NCBI GenBank assembly: GCA_963580455.1 | Contig: OY756968.1 | Span: forward strand, 10,143,544-10,207,543 | Direction: 5' to 3' | DNA from: Euonymus europaeus | Lineage: Eukaryota; Streptophyta; Magnoliopsida; Celastrales; Celastraceae | Length of the DNA stretch: 64,000 nucleotides | Shown here: positions 34,863 through 47,530 of the stretch, in pieces | How the letters are laid out: each line of letters begins with the position of its first letter | Position numbering within the stretch: the first letter of the stretch is position 1 | Program-made: the position numbers and the translations under genes | The notes under the pieces: model-generated | Database searches by the model: none | What the model was told of the DNA's origin: nothing | The model's input: the letters and a program-made list of their open reading frames with translations, nothing else

Positions 34863-36549
34863 GATGTTTAGATGAAAGATCTGTGTATGGGTTTGGGAAG
34901 TGAGTGTGGTGTGTTAGTTAGTCTCTAGGCAATCTCACAAGCTTTGCTGATCTGATATATTTTCTTTTCCTCATAGTTCCTCATTTAGTTGATTTTGTTG
35001 AAATATGTTATCAGTTATGGCATAGATGAATACTTATGGGGTTATAAGATTGACTCGGGCTGTAGAGACCCTAGTAGGGGTAGCAGACGAGGGGGATCCG
35101 GAGGCCGAGGTTATGGTAGGGAAGTGCACGAATGTTAAAGGAAATGAAATGGTTCATGGAGAACTACATACTGAGGATAGACATGGGATCTAGTGAGGCC
35201 GGGGTAGAGATTTTGGTGGCGATGTGTCACGAATTATTAGGTGGACCTATGGTATATAATAGTCAAAGTTTGATTCAGATATGGGGCTAGGGGAGGAGAG
35301 GATACCACTTGTTGAGATACACACTAATGATGAAGTTAGGGTAAACCGATAGAAAAGGACTCCGGGGATTTCACTGGAGCAAGTATTGAGGATTTAGAGG
35401 GTGTAGAATCTTGACGAGGAACAAAGTGGATAGTGTCAAAACATTAGCTAAACTTGTGTAGACACAGATTGTTAGAGACTAGGGCGGGAGCATTGTCTGA
35501 TTTGGGCAGTTAAAAAATTTCATGTTAGTAGATGACAATGTTGAGTTTGGGAGTACTAGAAGTATTTTCCAATAGTGTTTGATCATAACTTATGGCTCCC
35601 TTTACATTAGCCTAATTGGAAAATTCCACAAGTATAAAGGGGTGAATGCCCATAGTGTGGTGCTTTTATCGACATGTTCTATAAAGCCTTTCTCAATGTG
35701 ACATATGGTGGAGTTGTTGTGAATGTTCGTGGTGTGAAACCCAATATCAGCATGGATGTTGGAGCTTGGATGACTTGGTTCAACATAGACTATTGAGCTA
35801 CCACATATTGCAGAAGTTGTAGATTGTAATGCCTATTATTGGCGTGGATGCTTGGACTTAGGCGATGTGGTCAAAGCGATTTTTGAGCTACCACGTGATG
35901 CTATGATTGCAGGATGTAATACTCTGCATTAGCGTGGATGCTTGGGTTTGGCTGATTTGGGTAGGATTATTTTGTTGAGCTACCACGTGGTATAAGGGTT
36001 TTAACCTAGAGATCACATCGCTAGGAAAAGATAAAGGGGAGTACTTTATTAGTACAGACATACCTTGAATAGTAGGCAAGCAGTATCCAAAGGTTCTGTT
36101 GAGCATGTGTGCATGCAAGTAGGCATGTGGATTAGTGCTTATGCTGGATGTTAGGTGTTGGATATGGGCAGTCACAAATTGGTATATTGGATTAATGGTG
36201 AGAGAATTTATAGACCAAAATAAATAGATTTATTTTAGTATACAAAAGTGAATAGGAAGTTCGGTTGGGTTGAAACGAGAGTTATGTGTATGAGTGTTTA
36301 CATGGGATGATATCGAAAGGTTGATTGCTTAGGGTTAGAATTGATCAATAATGTATAGATGATGATATATTATGAAGTGAATCACGAGATAAAGTATGAT
36401 AGAATTAGTGAGAGTTTGGGACTTGTACTAGGCCATAACATAAATGACTTATGCGTTTGAGTCAGAGATTAGTGTGAAGTGCCTGAGTTTATTCGGGAAT
36501 TTGGGTAATTAGTTAAATTTCAGGGAATTTTTTTTTAAAGATAGAAGGA
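34863..36549 (+). mobile_element. Element D internal region, non-autonomous
   Basis: Only about 1.7 kb lies between primer site and 3' LTR. A gag-like start at ATG 35026 (MNTYGVIRLTRAVETLVG) matches the compact gag start of element C and MNTHMTLRSTP in element E. The frame stops after about 47 codons and no pol follows. With the shared 90-92-bp repeats, this makes D a second member of the element C family. The 3' ORF of C is not present here. Confidence 0.7.
35795..36066 (+). repeat. Three 90-92-bp tandem repeats inside element D
   Basis: GAGCTACCACGTGGT-like landmarks at 35795, 35885 and 35977, each followed by a GCGTGGATGCTTGG segment. The best copy contains the perfect palindrome ACCACGTGGT. 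Confidence 0.8.
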
Positions 36550-38575
36550 TGTGACACTACGTCCCAAATATTAGCTTTTTGGACATTAAATGTGAGGAAA
36601 AATAATGTTTTGGGTGAGTTTTAGGAGTCAGGCATGCCTAGGCACAATCATGGGCGTGCTTAGGGCAGAGAAATTGAAGGGAGAAATGGAAAGGGGCACC
36701 AATTTCTACACGCCTAGGCACAGAGCTCCTAGGTGTGTAGAAATCACGCTTAGGATCCTGCCCAGACTAGTAGAATTAGGGAAAAATTGGTTTATCCCTA
36801 GGCGCAATTTACACATGCCTAGGAGTAAAATAGTGATTTCTACATTATAAATTGCAAAAATTGAAGAAAATAGAGCGTTTGCTTGGTTTTACCCGTGAGA
36901 GAAGAAAAATAGAGAGAGAAAGAGAGAAAACTAGAGAGAGAAGATTGATTATTGAGAGATTTTTGAAGATTGGAGCTTGTTAGGGTTTTTTATGGGTTTT
37001 GTAGAATAGAGTTATTGATTTTTTTCTTGTCAATAGAGCATAAATTGGTTGATTTAGACTTATATATGTGTGTATTTGTTAGATTTGGGTTTGATTGAAG
37101 AGGTTTCAAGCTAGAGAGCTTGGGTTAAGGATTTGGGGAAATCCTAGAGAGAGAAAGACGAGTTTCTCTTGGATTTATGGTGGATTTGGAATTTGTATGA
37201 GTTAATGGTGATATATGGATGTTGGAACGAGTTTAATTTATGAAAAATTGATAGATTTAAGAAAGGGCCAAAAACCCTAGAAATTAGAGATTTTTTTAAT
37301 ATTGTAATTTGCTTGGAAACGAAATAGGGGATTCTTAACCATTCTTTCATATCCTCATTTTCTCTTTCCAAAGAGTGGTTGGTTTTCTTCATCGATCTTT
37401 AATATTTCATTCTTACCTTAATTGTGCCTAAGGGAGAACAACCCCATTTTATGTGTTCCCATTCTTTGGATAATTGGATATGCTTGCATACCTTTACATG
37501 TTTGATCTTCTATTAAGCATGAGTTAGTCTTGAACATGCATCATGTTGGAGTTTATATATATAGGTTGGATATATGTATTATTGCATAAACATGTTGATA
37601 TGCGTTAGAGATGCATTGGGGTACAAGTATGCGCTCGTGACCCCTTTAGGTTGATTGATAGTCATATGAAAGGATGGTCGGGTGTCAAGGCATTGTTGTG
37701 GGACCAAATGATTTCATGGGAGGCAACTCCCGAAGATCTCGATGAGCTAGTGCTAGATTGTGTCCAAATATGGTATGGGTGTGACGATGATCACACGAGT
37801 GAGTAAACCCTCCGCAGGTGTATTATGGTTAGTGAGCTTGCTCACATCCATATGATGGTTTGTTGGACCATGACATGCACTCAATGGTTTGTTAGACCAT
37901 GGTGTTCAATCTATGATTTGTTGAACCATGGCATTGAAGAGTGGATTTTCCCCAGAGGGAATACCCGGATATTGATTTGTTTATGTGACATGAGTATACA
38001 CGATTGACATATTGTTGCATAGCTTTTTCCTTTGATTCGGCAAATTGTTATTTATTGTTCCTTTTACCCTACTGATCTTCCTGTTCACTCCTTTTCCTTT
38101 TCTTTCCTCTCCACAGATGAGACTGGTACAAGTACCGGTGATGCGAGTCAATAGAGATGCTCTGACATGGATGACTCGTGAAGGGCTATGTTGACGTGTG
38201 ATCTAGATTTTACATTTTAGCACGCTTGTGTATGTTTGATATCCATATGTTATATTTGATTATTGGCACTGGTTGGTGAGGATGTTTGAGACGGTTAGAA
38301 GAACTTTCTTGTGATCGAATCTTCTGAATGTTATGGACTTTGGGTCCTGATATTGTATTGAATATGGGTTTGTTTATGATGCGATGTTTGTGAACTGTTG
38401 TGTTTGGTTTCAGGTAGGCATTCCCCGATATACGAGGAGATACAGCCGAAATTTTAATCAATGAGATTAACTTAGTTGTGGGAACTAGGGTTTAATCTGA
38501 ATGATGAGAATCACATTGGTGACCTATGAAGGTGTAGAAAGCACCATGTAGCGCCTCTTGGGTCGAGGCATTACA
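36550..38575 (+). mobile_element. Element D 3' LTR
   Basis: 2,026 bp from TGTGACACTACGTCCC to GAGGCATTACA. Contains CCTAGG-cored palindromes at about 36630-36820, a TATAAAT at 36846 and then a GAGAGAGA tract, the shared layout of this LTR group. It is flanked on the right by Tat pol debris. The target duplication cannot be tested because the left LTR is truncated. Confidence 0.8.
36846..36852 (+). promoter_or_regulatory. TATA box of the element D LTR
   Basis: TATAAAT just downstream of the CCTAGG palindrome cluster and about 55 bp before the GAGAGA tract. Confidence 0.5.
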
Positions 38576-39186
38576 GGTATGATGTCAACAGATGGTACCT
38601 TAGGCACATTTGATTGCCTTTGAAATTTGTCACACTTTCTCACCTAATTTTTTCCATCCTTCATTATTGCCAGTAAAATTTGTACCGTAATACCATATGG
38701 CTAAGAGCCGGTGCCTCAATGTGACTCCCACAAATCCCTTTATGGACTTCCCTAAGGGTGTAATTAGCCTCCCTCGGTGGTAAACACCTTAGATAGGAGA
38801 GTGTAAAGGAACTTCGGTACAATTCTCCTTATATAAGAGTGTACTGGACTGCTCACTTCTTTAGGCTTTTTGCCTTGTTCCATTCTTCCGTTAGAGTTCC
38901 ACTTTCAAGATATCCCCATATTTGGTTGATCTAGCTTGGCTCAGCATCTATCTCCGCAATCACAACTTTGAGCTTATTACTACACTTTGGAAAAATCTCT
39001 ATTCGTATCATGGTAGGCACTTTTGTTGCATGTGTAAATGTCAGCCTAGCTAGCATATCAACATTTGCATTCATCTCCCGAGGTATCTGCCTTATTTCCA
39101 TCTTGGGTACCTCGCTATCAATTCTTTTGCTAGGTCAAGATACTTCACCCTATTCTAGCCTCTTGCTTTATACTCTTCCTTAATAT
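38576..39186 (-). pseudogene. Tat pol fragment (second RNase H to integrase zinc finger)
   Basis: The minus strand reads ELYRSSFTLSYLRCLPPREA, then LREVHKGICGSHIEAPA and a decayed HHCC finger. Higher coordinates hold decayed RNase H sequence. It is neither Tat A nor Tat B. It ends abruptly where the satellite array begins and where LTR D ends. Confidence 0.65.
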
Positions 39187-42131
39187 GCTCTATGGAGAGA
39201 ATTGAGCATTCTGAACCATCTTAATTGATCGGAATACAATTTTTGTTGTTATTTTAATTATAAATTTACTAGTATAGTCTCCATAGATTGTTTCATTGTC
39301 AAATGATGTTAAAGGAACATCTTTCATTACAAATTGGTCAAAACCTTTAAAAGATCCTTCAGGAGAGAATGAGGATCTCGGAAACATCAAAGTTGATTGG
39401 TGTACAATTTTTATTGTTATTTCTATCTAAATTAAATAATATAGGCTCCGTAGATTATTTCGTTCTCAAAACCATTAAAAGTTTATCTATGGTGTAGAGT
39501 TGAGCAATTCCTAACCATTAAAATTGATTGGAGTACACATTTTATTACTATTTTATGTCTAAATTTACCATTATATTCTCCATAGATTATTTCATTGTTA
39601 AATGATGCCATAGGAACATGCCTTATTCCAAATTGGAAAAAACCTTTAAAAGATTCTTCATGGAGAGAGTTGAGGATCTTCCAAGCATCAAAGTTGAACG
39701 GTGTACAGTTTTTTCATCATTTTGTGTGTAAATTAACAAGTGTAGGATTTGTAGATTATTTCATTGAAAGACAAATTTTTGTACAAAATTGGCTAAAACT
39801 TTTAAAAATTCCCCATGGAGAGATTTGGAAAATTTTGAACGATCAAAGTTAGTCGGTGTACACGTTTTATTGTTATTTTACATCCAAATTAATGATTATA
39901 GGCTCTGTAGATTCTTTCGTTACCAAATGACCATCTTTCGTTCCAAATTTGACAAAACCTTTAAAAGTTCCTATATAGAGAGCGTAGAGCAATTCCAAAG
40001 CTTCAAGGTTGATAGGAGCATACCCTTTATTCTTATTTTTTGTCTAAGTTAACGATTATAGTCCCTGTAGATTGTTTCACTATCACAAGGCCAACTTTCG
40101 TATCAAATTGGATAAAACCTTTAAAAGTTCCTCCATGGAGAGAGTTGAGAAATTTTGAACTGTTAAAGTTGATCAGTGTAAATTTTTTATTGTTATTTTA
40201 TATCTAAATCAATGAATTTATTGGCTCTATTGATTGTTTCGATTCCATGGGACCACTTTCGTTTGAAATTGGACAAAACCTTTAAAAGTAACTCAATGTA
40301 GAGAGTTGAGCACTTCCGAACCATCAATGTTGATCGGTATGCACTTTTTATTGTTATTTTATGTCTAAATAAACCAATATAGGCTCCGTAGGTTGTTTTG
40401 TTAGCAAAAGGTCAACTTTCGTACCAAATTGGACAAAACCTTTAATGTTTTCTACATGGTAAGACTTGAGCAATTTCAAACAACCAAAGTTTGATTGCAA
40501 CACACTTTTTTATGATTATTTATGTCTAAATTAATGTGTATAGGTTGCATTGATTGTTTCATTTTCAGAAGATAAACTCTCATTCCAAATTGCACAAACC
40601 TTTAAAAGTTTCTCTATGGAGAGAGTTGAGGAATTTCAAACCATTAAAGTCGATCAATGTATAATTTTTATTATTATTTTATTTCTAAATTTATGAGTGT
40701 AGGCACTGTAAATTCTTTCGTTACTAAATGACCAACATTCGATCCAAATTTGACAAAACCTTTATAAGTTTTCCCATGGAGAGAGTAAAACAATTATGAA
40801 CCATTAAAGTTGATTGAAGCACGTAAGTTATTTCATGTCTAAATTAATGGGCATAGGTTCCGTTGATTGTTTCATTGCCAAATGATCAATTTTCATTACA
40901 AATAAGACAAAACCTATAAAGTTTCACCATGCAGAGAGTTAAGTATTTTCGACCCCGTCAAATTTGATCGGAGTACAGTTTTTATTATTATTTTATGTAT
41001 AAATTAACCAATATAGGCTCTGTAGATTATTTTGTAGGCAAAATGTCAACTTTTGTATTAAATTGGACAAAACCTTTAATGTTTCCTCCATGGTGAGACT
41101 TGAGCAATTTCAAATAATCAAATTTGATCGCAACACACATTTTTATTGTTATTTGATATCTAAATTAATGAGTATAGGCTCTATTGATTGTTTCGTTGAA
41201 AAAAGATCAACTCTCGTTCAAAATTGCAAAAACCTTTGAAAGTTTCTCCATGGAGAGAGTTGACCAATTCCGAACCATCAAAGTTGATCGGTATATAATT
41301 TTTATTGTGATTTTATTTCTAAATTTATGAGTTTAGGCTCCAAAGATTGTTTCGTTACTAAATGACCAGTACTCGTTCAAAATTGGACAAAACATTTATA
41401 AGTTCCCCCATGGAGAGTATAGCAATTACGAACCATCAAAGTTGATCAGAGCACACATTTTATTGTTATTTCGTGTTTAATTAATGGGTCTAGGTTCCAT
41501 AAATTGTTTCATTTCCAAAGGATCAAATTTCATTAAAAATAAGACAAAACATATAAAAGTTTCACCATGCAGAAAGTTAAAGCGTTTCTGAACCCATCAA
41601 TGTTGATCGGTGTACAATTTTTATTGTTATTTTACATCTAAATTAACGAATATAGGTTTCAAAGATTGTTTCGCTAACAAATTCTGCCAAAGAAACATCG
41701 TTCATTCCAAATTAAGCAAAACTTTTACAAGATCCTTTATGGAAAGTGTCGAGCAATACCAAACTCTCAAAGTGGATTGGAGTAGACTTTTTGTTGCTAT
41801 TTATGTCTAAATTTATTAGTCTAGGCTCTATAGATTTTTTTTATTATCAAATGATGCCAAAAGAACATCATTCATTCGAAATTAAGGAAAACCTATAATG
41901 ATCCTTCATTAAGAGAATTGAGCAATTACAGGCCATCAAAGGTGATTGATATACAATTTCTATTGTTATTGTAACTCTAAATTTTTAAGTTTGGGCTCCG
42001 TAGATTGTTTCTCTACCAAAAGACTAACTTTCAATCTAAATTGAACAAAACCTTTAAATGTTTCTCCATGGACAAAGTTGAATAATTCCGAACCATTGAA
42101 GTTGATCGGTGTAAATTTTTTGTTGTTATTT
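39187..42131. repeat. Satellite array of about 160-bp monomers, 19 copies
   Basis: The landmark (A/G)TTGATCGG recurs at about 39225, 39393, 39524, 39694, 39849, 40009, 40169, 40330, 40491, 40650, 40810, 40964, 41124, 41284, 41442, 41603, 41773, 41942 and 42102. Most spacings are 154-170 bp, usually 160, with one of 131. Each monomer includes TTTTTATTGTTATTTTATG, TAGGCTC(C)GTAGATTGTTTCG and ACAAAACCTTTAAAAGTT. Monomers near the ends carry an extra GATGCCAAAGGAACATC-like block and are about 168-170 bp. There is no coding capacity; the small ORFs in it are by-products. Confidence 0.95.
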
Positions 42132-44233
42132 TGTGACAAACTACCCCAAATATGAACTTAGATTGATTGGAAGATTAGAAATACATGTATTTTGGAGTGT
42201 TATTATGTGAACAAGGGCGCCTAGGCGGAGGGATTCACACTTAGGTGGAAATGAGTTAAACCAAGAGGTTTGAAACTGGACTGGGCGCACTTCATGGGCG
42301 CCTAGGCGCACCCTGCCTGGGTGCCAAATTTTGTACACACCCAGGATTGCGCCCAAAGTAATGGAGTTTAAAAAATTTTAAGGCCAGAGCACCTAGGTGC
42401 AACTCGAGGTTTTAATACTATGTTACGCGAGCCAGAAGGGTAATTTTCTTGGCTATTCAAGTTCTGGAGTGAGATAGAACCACGAATCTTGAAAGAAAAG
42501 GAGTTTCTAGCAAGGATTCTATCTAATTCTTGAAGATACATGAAAATTGGAGTGGAACATTGAAGACTCAAGCTTGGTTTGAAGGTTTTTGGTAAGTTTT
42601 CCTAGTTTGGTCAATTCTAGGGTTTTTGTAGATTTGGTTAGATTCCTTTAGAGTTTGGTTATATGGCTTAGATATGTTGATTTAGACTTGATTATGGATG
42701 TATATATAGGTTTGTTTGTGATTTTGGAGTAAAGTTTTGGTTGGGATAAGATTCAAGCCTTAGAGAAGGATTCCTAGAGAGAGAAGGTGCGTCATTCCAA
42801 TTTCTTGATTTTACTTATGTTGTTATGAATGGTTGGACATGTATTGAAGTGTGAAAGGGTTCGACTTTGGCATATGGTTAGGTTTGGAAAATCGAAACCC
42901 TAGAATCGAAATTCATTGATTTTGGGTAAATTGCTCCAAACGAGTTAGGAGATTCTTGATCGATTCTTTTTGATATCCTTCTTTATTCTATAAAATGCGG
43001 TTTGTATAATCATTGATCTTTTTGTTTGTGTTCTTGCCTTATTGTACCCAAGGAAGAACGAACCTAGGGTTTTCGATATTATTCTCAAATGTAGAATGCA
43101 TTGCCCGTTCACATGTTCGATCATTCATTGAGCATGTTTTGGATTCTGTCATGCATCATTGGTAACTATATATATATATAGGATGATATATAATTATATG
43201 CGCATTCGGCATGGCATAAGCATAATTGCATTAGAGATTGCATGAGATTCTCGAGTATGGACTCGAGATACCGTAGGTTAATTGGAAGTCATATGGGAGG
43301 ATGATTGCATGTCATGGGATTGGCATGAGTCATATGAATCCATGTGAGGCAACACACTTGAGGTGTGGGTGTGACAGGGATCACACAACCTGGTAAACCT
43401 TTCGTGGGTGCGGTGTGAATGATGATTGTGCTCTCATTCATTAATGGTTGGAAACCATGGTATGCATTTGAGGTTTAGTCAATCCATAGTCAAAGACAAG
43501 TGGATTGATGAATATGTTTGGCCTCAGAGGGAATACCCAGATTATATGTTGTGAAATGTGACACGTGCATGATAGATAGCATTTTGTTGTACTATTCTAT
43601 TTTGACATCTGCTTTATTGTTGATATTACTCTATTACCCCTACTGAGCTTCTAGCTCACTCTTTTACTTTCTTATCCTCTTCAAGTGAGACTAGTACGAG
43701 TGCTGGTGATACGGGTCAGTAGAGAATACACTGTGGCATGGATGGCACTTGGAGTGGGGATTAGGTTTGGGTTGGTATACTCACACTTATTGTATTTGAG
43801 ATTCATATGTCATGTAGACTGTGTGATACCATTTGGTGTGGATTGTGGACGTTTAGAAGGAAATCCATGAAACTGGATCTTCTAACCGGGGATGGGACCT
43901 TGAGTTTTAACATTTATGATATATGAATGCATTTGATGTTTAAGTTATGGAAAAAATTTTGTGCATACTACTAGATGGCCTGAGGCCCCGCTAAAATGAG
44001 TTTGCACGCTGATAGAGGTCAGAGGCCCTACTAGGTGCTATGTGATTGTGTGTTATATGTTGCGTTGTTTCCAGGTGAGCATTCCCCGATTTACGGGGAT
44101 ATGCTGTCAGATTTTTAATTGAGGAGTTGACCTAGTTGAAAATCTAGGGTTGGAATCTTGGATATTAATCATATTGACAACCTAGGAAGTTGAGGAAAGC
44201 ACCAGGTGACGTTTTCGAAAATGGGGCATTACA
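42132..44233 (+). mobile_element. Element E 5' LTR (Tekay/Del-like chromovirus)
   Basis: 2,102 bp from TGTGACAAACTACCCC to GGGGCATTACA. It contains GGCGCCTAGGCG and CGCCTAGGCGCACC palindromes at about 42218-42310 and a GAGAGA tract near 42775. It abuts the satellite on the left and a primer site on the right. Confidence 0.8.
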
Positions 44234-44236
44234 ATT

Positions 44237-44248
44237 TAGGTATCGAAG
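44237..44248 (+). other. Element E primer binding site, degraded
   Basis: TAGGTATCGAAG in the expected position; the iMet-type site would start TGG, so one G has become A. Confidence 0.6.
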
Positions 44249-44409
44249 GGAGGTTGATTAAAAATCTGTGTATGGGTCCGGGATGTAGTGGGGTGAGCTA
44301 ATGAATCTCCAAGTCATGCCACGAGCTCTACTGATCCAGTATGTTTTCCTTTCCCCTGTAAATCCTCGAATGAGCTTTTGTTTGATTGTATCATCTGTTT
44401 TCCATGCAG

Positions 44410-45709
44410 ATGAATACTCATATGACTTTGAGGTCTACACCTATCGATGAGACCCCTAGGGGTAAGAGTGGATGCATTACCAACCAGAGAGGCAGGGGGT
44501 AGGGGTCGTAGTGTTGGAGCGACGCGCGCTTCTTGGCTTATATCGAGTACTCAGGAATCTATGCCTGAGGAGGCTACAGAGAGGACCCCAGAGTTTCCAC
44601 CAGGGCAGGTAGCGGGAATTGAGGGAGTGACAGTGACCCATGGTACAACGGTTGCAGTACCGCAGATGACTTTACAGGAGCTTACTGGAATTATGATGAA
44701 CCTGGTGCAAGTGGTTCAATCACAGGTGATTAGAGCTCTAGATGTTCGCACAGAGGAACTTACACCTACACCTCCTCCTACAATAGGGGCGGGTATTGAG
44801 GTGGAGGCATACCAGCGGCAGAGTAGGGGCGTCTTTGAGGTGGATCAATTGAGGAGAACTACTCCTCCTACATTCTCTAGAGATGAAGGGGGGACAGAAG
44901 CTGAGGAATGGTTGAAGTAGATTAGTGTCAGATTTGATACGTTGGAGATACCCGATAACAAGAGGGTGAGGTTAGTGGAGTGCACTAGAGCGGAGGAAGA
45001 ATAAACTCACATGGTTGTCATTTAAAGAGTTGTTCATGCATAAGTTTGTCCCGAGGCGTTTTTAGACGAAGAGGGCCAAGAATTTTTTAGAGTTGATACA
45101 GACACGAGAGATAACGGTGGCACAGTTGACCAAGCAGTTTGAGATGTTATATCGGTTTGGGAAGCAGTTTGCTCCAACCGATGAGAGTAAGCCCATGAGA
45201 TGCCATTGTGGGTTACTTCCAAGCCTTGGTAGGATGGTATTAGCTACTAGGGTGAAGGAATTTTCCGAGACAGTTGAGATGGTACTAAAGTTTGAACAGA
45301 GCGAGAAAGAAGAAGCTCAGCAGAGTTTACTAGCTTCCGGGGGAAATAGTGGAGGTGGAGAAAGTGGTAACAAAATACAGAGGACCAACTCCTACCAGTA
45401 GAAAGGAGATCAGAGTAAGAGTGCAAAGACACACTGGGGCAATGTGACTTGCTACAAGTGTAGGAAGGAAGGACACAAGCAAAATCAATTCCGATCTACT
45501 GGGATCAAGTGCTTTGGGTGTGGAAAGATTTGCCACAAGAAGAGTGAGTGCACCCAGAGTAGTAGGAGTACTGCAGTCTCAGGCATCGGGGTTGCCTGCT
45601 CCAATATCGACTCTAGCTCTGCCATCTACTGTTCCATCATGGGGGGGGACGCAGTGGCTCTAGGCAGTAGCAGCAGACTCCATAGCCACATGCAGCTATT
45701 ACTCAGACG
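44410..45709 (+). pseudogene. Element E gag
   Basis: The start MNTHMTLRSTPIDETPRG at 44410 is out of frame with the main part (from 44447). The latter runs GGRGRSVGATRASWLISSTQ, MTLQELTGIMMNLVQVVQSQ and a gag core start (TFSRDEGGTEAEEWLK), then a TAG at 44918. The core continues with several stops. A CCHC-like pair follows at about 45450-45540: CYKCRKEGHKQNQF (last Cys lost) and CFGCGKICHKKSEC (intact). This is the full-length counterpart of the compact gag in element C. Confidence 0.75.
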
Positions 45710-47530
45710 ATGATGTTTGCTATGGGACACCAAGAGGCACTAGAGCATCCGAACTTCATTAGAGGTACTTTTTTAGTTTCGAATTGTTTGGCAAGAGTGT
45801 TGTTTGATTCCGGGGCAACCGCATCATTCATCACCAGTGCTTTTGCACGATCACTTGGGTTAGAAATTTCGCCAATACGAAGCATGTTTACAGTGACTTT
45901 GCCGATGGGGTACTTTACCCCGTTGGAAGGGATAGCTTTTGATTGTGAGTGTAGATTTGGGAAAGTGGTCTTAAAGGCTGATTTTTACATGACAGACTTC
46001 AAGGAGTTTGATGTAATCCTTGGAGTTGATTGGTTGACAAAATATCATGGATTACTAGATTTTTGGGAGAGGAAGATCACACTTAGAATAGTTGAGGGAT
46101 GGGTGATATAGTTGAAGGGATCAAAGGTGATTTATTGTCCACATTTCTTAGAAAATCGTTCATACAAAGATTGTGGGATGGTGAGTTTGGTGACTTCGGC
46201 ACCTAACGGTGATTTCACTACGCTGATTCGGGTAGTGGAAGAGTTACCAGGATTACCTCCAAAGAGGGAGATTAACTTTGCAATTGAGTTACATCCGAAC
46301 GTGATGCCAATCTCGATTCCTCCATATTGGATGGCTCCAGCAGAGTTGAAAGAGTTGATGGCGTAGCTAGAAGAGTTGCAAGACTTGGGGTTTAGAAGTC
46401 CGAGTGTGTCCCGGTGGGGAGAGCCGGTGTTATTTGTGAAGAAGAAAGATGGGTCGTTACAAATTTGTATCGACTACCGACAGTTGAATAAGGTTACAAC
46501 GAAGAACAAGTATCATTTGCCAAGGATTAACAATTTATTTGACCAATTGAGAAGTGCGAAGCATTGTTCAAACATTGATTTGAGATCGAGGTATCATCAA
46601 TTGAGGATAAAGGATGAGGATATCCAAAAGACAACGTTCAGGACTTAGCACGGACATTATGAGTTCTTGGTAATGCCGTTTGGGTTTTCCAATGCCACGG
46701 CGGTGTTCATGGATTTGATGCAACGCGTTCTTAGACTGTTTTTGGATAGGTTTGTGGTAATGTTTATTGATGACATCCAGATTTATTCCAAGACGGAGGA
46801 GGAGCATGAGGAAAGCTTGGGAGTGGTTCTGCAGACGCTAAGGGAGAATCAGTTGTATGCCAAATTAAGCAAATGTCAATTTGGGGCTACAGAAGTAAAA
46901 TTTCTAGGATATGTGATTACTCAGGAGGGCATTGTAGTTTATTACTCCAAGATTGAGTCCGTTCTTAATTGGATAAGACAAAAAAATGTGACTAAGATTC
47001 GGAGCTTTCTAGGGTTAAGAGACTACTATCGAAGGTTCATTCTAGACTTTTCGAGAGTGGCTACATCTATCACCCAGTTAACCGAGAAGGGTACATCGTT
47101 TGTGCGAACAGACGAGTGTAAAGCAGCATTTAAGGAGTTGAAGAGGAGGTTGACAACACCTCCAGTGTTAATAGTACCAGAAAGAGATGTAGGCTACCAG
47201 GTGTATTGTGATGCATCTGGAGTGAGATTGGGATGTGTTTTAATGCAGAGTGGAAAAGTTGTGGAATACGACTCTAGATTATTGAAGGCACATGAGAGGA
47301 ATTATCCAGTTCATGATCTAAAACTTGCAGCTGTTGTATTTGCGTTGAAGCAATGGAGATATTACCTTTACGGGGAACCGTTTGATGTATTTTCAGACCA
47401 CAAGAGCCTCAAGTATCTATTCACCCAAAAGGAGTTGAATTTGCGACAAAGACAGTGGATAGAGTACTTGGAAGACTTTGACTTCAATTTGTAATACCAT
47501 ATCAGTAAAGCAAATGTGGTGGTGGATGGC
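45710..47530 (+). pseudogene. Element E protease, reverse transcriptase and RNase H
   Basis: One frame with stops at 46109-46111, 46364-46366, 46646-46648 and 47492-47494. Protease shows ARVLFDSGATASFI. RT shows [48 protein letters not shown] and the active site [20 protein letters not shown], catalytic Asp pair intact, then [16 protein letters not shown]. RNase H shows [18 protein letters not shown] and [20 protein letters not shown]. These are chromovirus-type motifs and best fit the Tekay/Del clade. A one-base frame change near 47530 precedes the integrase. Confidence 0.85.

Noticed and set aside
34735..38580. Target duplication for element D
   Set aside because: The 5' LTR is truncated, so the flanks cannot be compared.
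39595..40052. ORFs of about 85 codons with repeated LVGVH/FILF motifs
   Set aside because: They fall within satellite monomers and repeat with the monomer period.
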